NCBI GenBank assembly: GCA_946543095.1
Contig: CAMNLO010000117.1
Coordinates: forward strand, 1-5,828
Length of the DNA stretch: 5,828 nt
Direction: 5' to 3'
DNA from: an uncultured bacterium
GTDB taxonomy: Bacteria > Bacillota > Clostridia > Lachnospirales > Lachnospiraceae
This document shows, piece by piece, positions 1 through 5,823 of the stretch. The position numbers and the translations under genes were made by a program. The notes beneath the pieces are model-generated. The model worked only from the letters and a program-made list of their open reading frames with translations, was not told the DNA's origin and searched no databases. Each line of letters opens with the position of its first letter. Within the stretch, counting starts at the first letter, position 1.

Positions 1-1214
1 TGGCGGCCACGGGCCAGATCCTGACAGAGCTTGCGGAAGGGCTTTTGGATGATTTCGACTGCACCGTGATCTGCACGGTCCCCTCCTACACCGGCAGGAT
101 CGCCATGGAGTACAGACGGCATAAATATTTCCACGAAAACATCGGCGGAGTGAAGGTCTTAAGGATCCGGGTGCCGGAATTCCGGAAGAGCTTCATGCTC
201 AGCAGACTCTATAATATCGTTTCCTATTTCGTGTCCGCCGCCTGGGCCACAAGGCAGATCGGCAGTCAGGACATTGTTTTTTCCATTTCGCAGCCCCCCA
301 TTCTGGGAGGGCTTCTGGGGCGATTCGGGAAGAAGCAAAAAAAGGCAAAGTTTGTGTATAATATCCAGGATTTTAACCCCGAACAATCCAGGGCAGTGGG
401 GGTGGGAAATCCCAGACTGACCTACAGGCTCCTTAGAAAGATCGACACGGACACCTGCAGGATGGCGGATGAGGTCATCGTGGTGGGAAGGGATATGGTG
501 GAGACCTTAAAGGACAGGTTCCCGGAGGGGGACCTGCCCAGATACGCCTGCATTCCCAACTGGGCCAGGGAGGATGAGCTGGTGCCTCTTGAGAAGGAGC
601 ATGGGGAGGTCAGGGCATTCCGCTCCCGGTATGGGCTGGAGGACAGCTTTGTCATCATGTACTCCGGGAATCTGGGATTGTATTATGATCTGGAGAACCT
701 CCTGCCTGCCGTTGCGGAGATAACGGAGCAGCTCCCTCAGACCATGTTTTGCCTGGTGGGAGAGGGCTCTGTGGAGGAAAGCCTGAAAAGACGGGCGGAG
801 AAGGAGGGGTGGAAGAGCATCCGTTTTATCCCCTATCAGCCGAAGGAAAAACTCTTATATTCCCTGAACGCCGCGGATGTTCATCTGGTGGTCTCCGCCA
901 GAGGGATCCGGGGGGTCTCGGTTCCCAGCAAGCTTTACGGAGTGATGGCTGTGGCAAAGCCCGTTCTGGGAGTGCTGGAGGAGGGGTCCGAAGCCGCGGA
1001 GACAATGAAGGAAGCGGGCTGCGGCTTGCTCAGTAATCCCGGGGATATGGAGGGGCTGAAAAGAAATCTGAAGCAGCTGCTTCAAATGCGGGAGGATCCG
1101 GAGGGCCTTGCGGCAATGGGGAAAGCGGGCAGGGACTATTTAACCGCTCATTTAAAGATGGAGACCGCCATCAGGCGCTATCGTGAGGAGCTTTTGGCCG
1201 TATGTGCGGAATAG
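1..1214 (+). CDS. Glycosyltransferase family 4 (WbuB/WcaI-like), 5' end missing
   Basis: This is a GT-B fold glycosyltransferase that would transfer a nucleotide-activated sugar to a lipid-linked glycan at the inner membrane face. The frame (first full codon at position 3) stays open to the left edge, and its first residues, AATGQILTELAEGL, match the N-terminal donor/acceptor helix of WbuB-like enzymes. The true start is therefore upstream and probably only some 10-25 codons are lost. The first in-frame start-like codon, a TTG at 45, lies inside this conserved helix and is not the start. About 403 residues are visible. Family landmarks include YNIQDFNPEQ (about 357-386), IPNW (about 552-563), MYSGNLGLYYDLENLL (about 657-704) opening the C-terminal Rossmann domain, LVGEGS (about 750-767) and VPSKLYGVMA (921-950). 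The last motif stands where many GT4 enzymes carry EX7E, and the second Glu is Gly here; I recall the same pattern in WcaI-type relatives. The stop at 1212-1214 overlaps the next gene by 13 bp. Sugar specificity cannot be read from the sequence. Confidence 0.9.
   Translation, partial: AATGQILTELAEGLLDDFDCTVICTVPSYTGRIAMEYRRHKYFHENIGGVKVLRIRVPEFRKSFMLSRLYNIVSYFVSAAWATRQIGSQDIVFSISQPPILGGLLGRFGKKQKKAKFVYNIQDFNPEQSRAVGVGNPRLTYRLLRKIDTDTCRMADEVIVVGRDMVETLKDRFPEGDLPRYACIPNWAREDELVPLEKEHGEVRAFRSRYGLEDSFVIMYSGNLGLYYDLENLLPAVAEITEQLPQTMFCLVGEGSVEESLKRRAEKEGWKSIRFIPYQPKEKLLYSLNAADVHLVVSARGIRGVSVPSKLYGVMAVAKPVLGVLEEGSEAAETMKEAGCGLLSNPGDMEGLKRNLKQLLQMREDPEGLAAMGKAGRDYLTAHLKMETAIRRYREELLAVCAE
1185..1190 (+). 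promoter_or_regulatory. Ribosome binding site of asnB
   Basis: GAGGAG lies 11 nt upstream of the ATG at 1202, inside the end of the preceding glycosyltransferase gene. It supports the 1202 start, which is in any case fixed by the need for Cys at residue 2. The spacing is slightly long, so coupling to termination of the upstream gene at 1214 probably helps initiation. Confidence 0.55.
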
Positions 1215-3055
1215 CGGGTTTCTTTCGGGAACAAACAGACAGGGAGGACATCATCCGCAGGATGAACGCCTCCATACATCACAGAGGACCGGATCACGAA
1301 GGCTTCTGGCTGGATGGGGCCTCCGGGCTGACGCTGGGGCATACCAGGCTTGCCATCCGGGATCTGACGGAGGCCGGTCTGCAGCCCATGCTGTCTGCCT
1401 CCGGCGACACCGTGATCGTATATAACGGTGAGATCTACAACACGGAGGAGCTTTCCTGCGGGAAGAAGCTCAGGGGGACTTCGGACACTGAGGCGCTTCT
1501 GGAATCCATTGAAGAAAAGGGGGTTTCGGAGACCCTTTCCATGTGCAGGGGGATGTTTGCCCTTGCCGTGTATGACAGGAAAAGAAGGACCCTGACGCTG
1601 GCAAGGGACAGGGCGGGAGAGAAGCCGCTGTACTACGGATTTGTGGAGGGCCAGTTTGTGTTCGGGTCGGAGCTCCGCCTGTTTCCCCTGTTTCCCGGCT
1701 TCCGGCGGGAGATCGACAGGGACGCCCTGGCCGCCTATTTCCGCTATTCCTATGTTCCGGCCCCCAGATCCGTTTACAGGGGGATCAGAAAGCTGGGAGC
1801 GGGGCAGATCCTGACGCTGCAGCATCCCTTCCGGGAGGAGGACCTGGAGATCAATTCCTTCTGGTCCATGACGGAAGCGGCTATCCGCGGCGAAGCAAAG
1901 CCCTTTGGGGGAAGCTTTGAGGAAGCGGCGGAGGAGCTGGAGAAGCGGCTTGGGGATTCCGTCCGGGGACAGCTGGTTTCGGATGTGCCCCTAGGAGCCT
2001 ATCTCTCCGGCGGCATCGACAGCTCCCTGGTGGCGGCGCTGATGCAGGAGCTTTCTTCCGCACCGGTAAAGACCTTCACCATCGGCTTTGAGGAAAAGCG
2101 CTATGACGAATCGGAATACGCGGCAGCCATCGCGGCCCATCTGGGGACGGAGCATACGCAGTTGATCGTTACGGAGCAGGAGCTTCTGGACACGGTGCCG
2201 AAGCTGATGGAGATCTTTGACGAGCCCTTTGGGGATTCCTCCCAGATCCCCACGTATCTGGTCTCAAAGCTGGCAAAGGAGCACTGCACGGTGGTGTTAA
2301 GCGGAGACGGCGCAGATGAGCTCTTCGGCGGGTATACCACCTATCCCAGGATCGGAAGGCTTTTTACCCGTCTGAAGTCCACGCCCCGTACCCTGCGCAG
2401 TCTGGCGGCTTTTGTTTCCGACGGAGTCTCTTCCTTTGCGGGAAGGCGCTCCGACAGATTATACCGCACCGCCCTCAGCTTAAGGAGCCTTACCACAGAG
2501 GAGCTCCACGAGGCGGTGTGCTATCATATCTACGAGGGCGTGGATCATCTGATGCCGGGGTACGGTATGAAACGGAATTTAAGCCCAGTGTTAAAGGATC
2601 CGCTGAAGGCCCAGATGCTTTTGGATGCCGTCCATTATCTGCCTGATGACATCCTTGTGAAGGTGGACCGGGCAGGGATGGCGGTGAGCCTGGAGAACAG
2701 GGTCCCCATGCTGGATAAAAGGGTGATGGAGTTTTCCTTCAGCCTTCCTTCCGGGTATCTGTTCGGGGAGGATGGGGGAAAGCAGATCCTGAAGCATATT
2801 CTGTATCAAAGGGTTCCGAAGGAGCTTCTGGAAAGGCCGAAAAAGGGCTTTTCCGTTCCGCTGAAAAAATGGCTGCTGGGAGATTTAAAGGGCTGGGCCC
2901 TGGAGCTGATCTACAGAAGCAGGCTGGTAAAGGAGCAGCTGGTGGACAAGAAAGCCTGGGAAGGACTCTGGGAGCGGTTTGAAAGCTACGGACAGGGGGA
3001 ACGGGCGGTCTGGAATCTTCTGATGGCGGAGACCTGGTACCGGAAGAACGCATGA
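1202..3055 (+). CDS. asnB: Asparagine synthase (glutamine-hydrolysing) family amidotransferase
   Basis: The protein has 617 residues, the usual length of the long bacterial AsnB/AsnO type, and both domains look intact. The class II glutaminase domain (about 1-200) begins MCGIAGF. Met removal would expose the nucleophile Cys2. HRGPD (27-31), GHTRL with R49, YNGEIYN (74-80), SDTE (94-97) and ARDRAGEKPLYY (134-145) form its glutamine site. The ATP-pyrophosphatase synthetase domain (about 235-600) has the PP-loop SGGIDSS (269-275), then FDEPFGDSS (339-347), SGDGADELFGGY (367-378), KVDRAGMAVSLENRVPMLD (487-505) and ERPKKGFSVP (544-553). The family hydrolyses glutamine and channels ammonia to an acyl-adenylate, normally aspartyl-AMP, giving asparagine. 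Its place between glycosyltransferases, with a 13-bp overlap upstream and ATGA overlap downstream, suggests the real acceptor could be a sugar carboxylate (uronic acid to uronamide), as reported for WbpS and WbtH. That is inference; plain asparagine synthesis remains possible. Confidence 0.95.
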   Translation: MCGIAGFFREQTDREDIIRRMNASIHHRGPDHEGFWLDGASGLTLGHTRLAIRDLTEAGLQPMLSASGDTVIVYNGEIYNTEELSCGKKLRGTSDTEALLESIEEKGVSETLSMCRGMFALAVYDRKRRTLTLARDRAGEKPLYYGFVEGQFVFGSELRLFPLFPGFRREIDRDALAAYFRYSYVPAPRSVYRGIRKLGAGQILTLQHPFREEDLEINSFWSMTEAAIRGEAKPFGGSFEEAAEELEKRLGDSVRGQLVSDVPLGAYLSGGIDSSLVAALMQELSSAPVKTFTIGFEEKRYDESEYAAAIAAHLGTEHTQLIVTEQELLDTVPKLMEIFDEPFGDSSQIPTYLVSKLAKEHCTVVLSGDGADELFGGYTTYPRIGRLFTRLKSTPRTLRSLAAFVSDGVSSFAGRRSDRLYRTALSLRSLTTEELHEAVCYHIYEGVDHLMPGYGMKRNLSPVLKDPLKAQMLLDAVHYLPDDILVKVDRAGMAVSLENRVPMLDKRVMEFSFSLPSGYLFGEDGGKQILKHILYQRVPKELLERPKKGFSVPLKKWLLGDLKGWALELIYRSRLVKEQLVDKKAWEGLWERFESYGQGERAVWNLLMAETWYRKNA

Positions 3056-4143
3056 GACGTATCCTGCATATCGTGGGGAACATGGCTCCCGACGGCATGA
3101 GCAATTTTATCATGAACATCTACAGGCGCATGGACAGAAGCCGCCTCCAGTTTGATTTTATCGTCATGGGGGAAAAGCACCCCAATTACCATGAGGAGAT
3201 CGCGGAGCTGGGGGGGAAGGTATACCGGATCCCCCGGATGGCAAAGCGGCCCGTCACCCATTTCCTCGAGATCAAAAGGATCGTCCGGGAGGGAGGTTAT
3301 GATCTGGTATTCCGGCATACGGACACCTGCACCGTGGCGGCGGAGCTGGTGGCAGCCCGCCTGGGAGGAGCTAAGAGAGTGATCCCCCATGCCCATTCCA
3401 CGAGAGCCCTGCATCCGGTATGGAACGCCCTGATGCGCCCCCTGTTAAACCTGGCGGCCACAGAGCGCTTCGCCTGCGGAAAGGCAGCGGGCGACTGGCT
3501 CTTTGGGGGAGCGCCCTACAGGATCGTGCATAACGGCATCGACCTCACACGCTTTGCCTTTGACAAAGAGAAGCGGGAGGCGGTCCGGAAGGAATATGTG
3601 CATCTGAAGGATTCCCTGCTCTTTGGCCATATCGGGAATTTTTTCACAGCGAAAAACCACGGGTTTTTGCTGGAGGTGTTTTCCGAAATTAAGAAGAAAC
3701 AGAGCAATGCGGTGCTGCTTCTCATCGGGGACGGAGAGCTGCGGGATGAGATCGGGGAGAAGATCCGGAAGCTTTCGCTGTCGGACAGCGTAAAGCTTTT
3801 GGGAGAGCGGAATGATGTGGACCGGCTGATCCAGGGACTGGACTGCCTGATCTTTCCCTCTTTTTATGAAGGGCTTCCCATCGCTCTGATCGAGGCCCAG
3901 GCTGCGGGACTTCCGGTGGTGTATTCCGATGTGATCTCCGATGAAGTACGGCTGACACAGCAGATGCTGCCCCTGCCGCTTTCCACGCCTGCCGGAGAGT
4001 GGGCGGGAAGGGCCATCGAGCTTGCGGAGAACGGCATCGGAAAAAGAAATGATCCCATGCAGGAGAAGGAGAATACCGCTCTTTTGAAAAAAGCGGGATA
4101 CGATCAGGAGACACTGGTGGATTTTTACATGGAGCTGGCATAA
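3052..4143 (+). CDS. Glycosyltransferase family 4 (CapH/EpsF-like)
   Basis: This complete 363-residue retaining GT-B enzyme probably extends the lipid-linked repeat unit of the polysaccharide in the cytoplasm. The N-terminus MRRILHIVGNMAPDGMSNFI, followed by NIYRRMD (22-28) and FDFIVMG (34-40), is typical of EpsF/CapH-like proteins. IPHAHS (111-116) and VHNGIDLTRF (159-168) follow. The donor-binding domain shows GHIGNFFTAKNH (192-203), LLIGDGELRDE (223-233) and the EX7E motif, E273 to E281, in FYEGLPIALIEAQAAGLPVV (271-290), where the nucleotide-sugar is bound. The ATG at 3052 overlaps the asnB stop as ATGA. Only a weak GGAAG (3042-3046) lies 5 nt upstream, so initiation is probably by translational coupling. 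The protein ends normally for the family, without a truncated C-terminal helix. Linkage and sugar are unknown. Confidence 0.93.
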   Translation: MRRILHIVGNMAPDGMSNFIMNIYRRMDRSRLQFDFIVMGEKHPNYHEEIAELGGKVYRIPRMAKRPVTHFLEIKRIVREGGYDLVFRHTDTCTVAAELVAARLGGAKRVIPHAHSTRALHPVWNALMRPLLNLAATERFACGKAAGDWLFGGAPYRIVHNGIDLTRFAFDKEKREAVRKEYVHLKDSLLFGHIGNFFTAKNHGFLLEVFSEIKKKQSNAVLLLIGDGELRDEIGEKIRKLSLSDSVKLLGERNDVDRLIQGLDCLIFPSFYEGLPIALIEAQAAGLPVVYSDVISDEVRLTQQMLPLPLSTPAGEWAGRAIELAENGIGKRNDPMQEKENTALLKKAGYDQETLVDFYMELA

Positions 4144-4193
4144 CGGCAGAAGGATCGACCAGGGGACGGACGAGAGGTTCTTTTGCGCAGGAC

Positions 4194-4227
4194 GGAGCCT
4201 TCCGGCGGTCCTCAGGGACAGGGCTCC
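4194..4227 (+). other. Imperfect stem-loop in the spacer before the acyltransferase gene
   Basis: The 105-bp spacer 4144-4248 contains GGAGCC (4194-4199) and its exact complement GGCTCC (4222-4227). A G-U and a U-A pair can extend the stem inward. Beyond a one-sided bulge (4202-4207), GTCC (4208-4211) pairs with GGAC (4216-4219). The structure ends three bases before the purine-rich ribosome binding region at 4231, so it could influence initiation or mRNA processing. There is no U-tract, so it is not an intrinsic terminator. In GC-rich DNA such pairing can arise by chance. Confidence 0.3.
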
Positions 4228-4230
4228 ATC

Positions 4231-4242
4231 GGGGAGAAAGAG
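4231..4242 (+). promoter_or_regulatory. Ribosome binding region of the acyltransferase
   Basis: The purine run GGGGAGAAAGAG ends 6 nt before the ATG at 4249. It supports that start over the in-frame TTG at 4183, which would add 22 residues of non-family, Gly/Pro/Gln-rich sequence and has no comparable site at normal spacing. The best anti-Shine-Dalgarno match (GGGGAG) sits 12 nt away, which is somewhat far. Confidence 0.5.
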
Positions 4243-4248
4243 AATTCC

Positions 4249-4809
4249 ATGGCGAATCTGTTTGTAAAACCGGCGCTGCTTCTGCAGGGGATCCCCTGCG
4301 GGAAGGGGCTGAAAACAAAAGGCATCCCGGTGATCGTGAAGGCGAAGGGAGCGGAGATCGTCATCGGGGAGGACTGCACCATCAAGAGCGCCTTCCTCTC
4401 CAACTTTGTGGGTTTGTACCAGCGAAGCGTCATCGTGGCCAGGGCAGCGGGAGCAAGGATCCTGATCGGGGACCATGTGGGCATGAGCGGCGCCACCATC
4501 TATGCAAGGACGGAGATCCGGATCGGGGACTACACCCAGATCGGCGGGAATGTGAAGATCCTGGACAATGATTTTCATCCGCTGGAGCCCCGGGCCAGAA
4601 GAGAAGACATCAAAGAAGAAATCAAAGCGTCTCCCATTGTGATCGGGAAGGACTGCTTTATCGGCGTCAACGCCATCATCTTAAAGGGAACAGTCCTGGG
4701 AGACGGCTGCGTGGTGGGAGCCGGAGCTGTGGTTTCCGGCAGCTTTCCAGAGGGATCCGTTATCGCGGGAAATCCCGGGAGAGTGATCCGGAGCAATCCG
4801 TCATCATAG
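4249..4809 (+). CDS. Hexapeptide-repeat acyltransferase (left-handed beta-helix, LbH_MAT-like)
   Basis: This 186-residue protein is built of hexapeptide repeats, visible as isoleucine/valine-glycine turns: IVIGEDCTI (37-45), ILIGDHVGM (71-79), IRIGDYTQIGG (90-100), IVIGKDCFIGVNAIILKG (130-147) and VLGDGCVVGAGAVVSG (149-164). It ends with the family's AGNPGRVIR (173-181). NDFHPLEP (107-114) contains His110, the likely catalytic base at the position used by maltose/galactoside-type acetyltransferases. The family works as trimers, with the active site between subunits, and normally uses acetyl-CoA. In this locus it most likely O- or N-acetylates a sugar of the polysaccharide or its lipid-linked precursor. 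The donor acyl group and the sugar target cannot be determined here. It is a complete soluble protein without a signal peptide. It is separated from the upstream gene by 105 bp, unlike the overlapping genes before it. Confidence 0.9.
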   Translation: MANLFVKPALLLQGIPCGKGLKTKGIPVIVKAKGAEIVIGEDCTIKSAFLSNFVGLYQRSVIVARAAGARILIGDHVGMSGATIYARTEIRIGDYTQIGGNVKILDNDFHPLEPRARREDIKEEIKASPIVIGKDCFIGVNAIILKGTVLGDGCVVGAGAVVSGSFPEGSVIAGNPGRVIRSNPSS

Positions 4810-4811
4810 TC

Positions 4812-4835
4812 GGGGGCAAAAGACCTTTTGGCCCC
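4812..4835 (+). other. Strong stem-loop just after the acyltransferase stop, no U-tract
   Basis: GGGGGCAAAA (4812-4821) pairs with TTTTGGCCCC (4826-4835). The stem has ten positions with one internal G/G mismatch and a GACC loop. It begins three bases after the stop codon. The bases that follow (AACATCATTG) are not U-rich, so I do not call it an intrinsic terminator. It could act as a 3' stabilising or processing hairpin, or as a partial attenuator between the acyltransferase and the GT2 gene. A smaller palindrome, TTGATCATCAA, follows at 4843-4853. Confidence 0.55.
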
Positions 4836-4891
4836 AACATCATTGATCATCAAAGGGAAACCGGTGCAGGACCCCGATCCGGATGGATTCG

Positions 4892-4908
4892 GCAGATCAT
4901 GGATCTGC
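4892..4908 (+). other. Perfect 7-bp inverted repeat in the leader of the GT2 gene
   Basis: GCAGATC (4892-4898) and GATCTGC (4902-4908) are exact complements around a three-base ATG. The repeat lies about 40 bp upstream of the preferred GT2 start. It could be a small RNA hairpin or a protein-binding dyad. I see no flanking promoter elements that would distinguish these. Confidence 0.35.
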
Positions 4909-4938
4909 TTCATGGGCCTTGCACTATGCGCCCGGCAT

Positions 4939-4943
4939 GGAGG
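4939..4943 (+). promoter_or_regulatory. Ribosome binding site of the GT2 gene
   Basis: GGAGG (within GGAGGG, 4939-4944) is 5 nt upstream of the ATG at 4949. It is the best Shine-Dalgarno match near any candidate start of this gene. It decides the start against the in-frame ATGs at 4883 and 4937, neither of which has a good site. Confidence 0.7.
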
Positions 4944-4948
4944 GAATC

Positions 4949-5818
4949 ATGCTGGATCTGACTGTCGTCATCATGACGAAGAATGAAGAATCAAATATCG
5001 AAAAATGCATCGCTTCCTTCGGAGAGATCGCGAAGCGTTTTGTGATCGTGGACAGCGGCAGCACAGATCAAACACGGGACATCGTATGCGGTCTTGGGGA
5101 AAGAGCAAAGACTTACGGCGGCAGAATAGATTTTTATTTCCACGAATGGGAAACCCATGCAGCCCAGTTAAACTGGGGCTTTGAGCATACGGATATCGAT
5201 ACGGAATGGATCATGCGGATCGATGCGGACGAGGAGCTGACTGAGGAGCTTAAGAAGGAGATCGAAGAGAGACTTCCGAAGCTTCCTTCGGATGTGAACG
5301 GCGTCATTCTTCGCAGGCGTGTTTACTTCATGGGCAGATGGCTTAAGCACGGGGGAAAATATCCGGAGCTGCTGCTTCGGATCATTCGCCGAGGCAGGGG
5401 CAGATGCGAGCAGAGGAAGATGGATGAGCATCTGGTGATCACGGAGGGCCGGACGGAAACCTTTCGATTTGATTTTTCCGACCGTAACGAAAAGAATCTA
5501 TCCTGGTGGACGGATAAGCATAACTGGTACAGCGGACTGGAGCTGCAGGACTATCTGGAAAACCATTCCTCCGCGGGGGAAAACGGGCAGATCCCGGAGC
5601 AGGCAAAGAGAAAGAGAAAAATCAAATTCGGAGCCTATTACAGGCTGCCCCTGTTTTTCAGAGCCCATCTTTATTATATTTACCGTTACTATTTCCGGCT
5701 GGGTTTTCTGGACGGCAGGGAAGGAAAGATCTATACATTTCTTCAGGCATACTGGTACCGGTTCCTGGTGGATGCGAAAATCTACGAGGCACAGAAAAAA
5801 TCAAACACCGGAATTTGA
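4949..5818 (+). CDS. Glycosyltransferase family 2 (WaaE/KdtX-like)
   Basis: This 289-residue inverting GT-A glycosyltransferase has its catalytic domain at the very N-terminus, MLDLTVVIMTKNEE (1-14), which agrees with the chosen start. DSGSTDQT (35-42) binds the nucleotide. IDADEEL (91-97) carries the metal-binding D92-x-D94 motif. The acceptor side has RRRVYFMGRWLKHGGKYPE (122-140) and MDEHL (158-162), where an acidic residue probably serves as general base. The C-terminal region (228-283) is rich in aromatic and basic residues, with RAHLYYIYRYYFRLGFLDGREG (238-259). This GFLDG-containing tail is typical of WaaE/KdtX relatives and may sit on the membrane surface. The family adds a glucose or similar sugar to lipid-linked or lipopolysaccharide-type acceptors. 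A Gram-positive host would use it on the polysaccharide precursor. Base composition is visibly lower in GC than in the preceding genes. The stop codon lies inside an inverted repeat at the window edge. Confidence 0.92.
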   Translation: MLDLTVVIMTKNEESNIEKCIASFGEIAKRFVIVDSGSTDQTRDIVCGLGERAKTYGGRIDFYFHEWETHAAQLNWGFEHTDIDTEWIMRIDADEELTEELKKEIEERLPKLPSDVNGVILRRRVYFMGRWLKHGGKYPELLLRIIRRGRGRCEQRKMDEHLVITEGRTETFRFDFSDRNEKNLSWWTDKHNWYSGLELQDYLENHSSAGENGQIPEQAKRKRKIKFGAYYRLPLFFRAHLYYIYRYYFRLGFLDGREGKIYTFLQAYWYRFLVDAKIYEAQKKSNTGI

Positions 5819-5823
5819 TTTTT
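5796..5823 (+). terminator. Candidate weak terminator overlapping the GT2 stop codon
   Basis: AAAAATCAAA (5796-5805) and TTTGATTTTT (5814-5823) form a perfect 10-bp inverted repeat with an 8-nt loop (CACCGGAA). The stop codon (5816-5818) lies in the right arm, and the T-run that follows resembles a terminator tail. The stem has only one G-C pair, which is weak for an intrinsic terminator. The window ends five bases later, so downstream context is missing. It may instead be a chance A/T palindrome. Confidence 0.35.

Noticed and set aside
45..1214. TTG at 45 as the start of the first glycosyltransferase
   Set aside because: The frame is open to the left edge, and conserved family residues (AATGQILTELAEG) lie upstream of it, so the gene is truncated by the window and not started there.
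1178..1825. 215-codon open frame on the - strand opposite asnB
   Set aside because: The translation is low-complexity and Pro/Gly/Gln/Arg-rich. The + strand codes for the conserved AsnB glutaminase domain at the same place.
4183..4248. TTG-initiated N-terminal extension of the acyltransferase
   Set aside because: The extra 22 residues do not resemble the family, and a purine-rich initiation region precedes the ATG at 4249.
3445..4578. Long 377-codon open frame on the - strand
   Set aside because: It lies opposite the second GT4 and acyltransferase genes, has no recognisable family motifs, and crosses two well-supported genes. It is a shadow of GC-rich coding on the + strand.
4812..4835. Intrinsic terminator after the acyltransferase
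   Set aside because: The stem is good, but the next bases are AACATCATTG and not a T-run.
4883..4948. Upstream in-frame ATGs (4883, 4937) for the GT2 gene
   Set aside because: Family members begin directly with the LTVVIMTKNEE strand, and only the ATG at 4949 has a GGAGG at proper spacing.
4810..4948. Promoter for the GT2 gene in the spacer
   Set aside because: TTGATC at 4843 is -35-like, but no -10-like TATAAT sequence stands at 16-18 bp from it.
4899..4961. 20-codon leader-peptide ORF starting in the hairpin loop and overlapping the GT2 start
   Set aside because: It has no convincing ribosome binding site, and short ORFs of this size are expected by chance.
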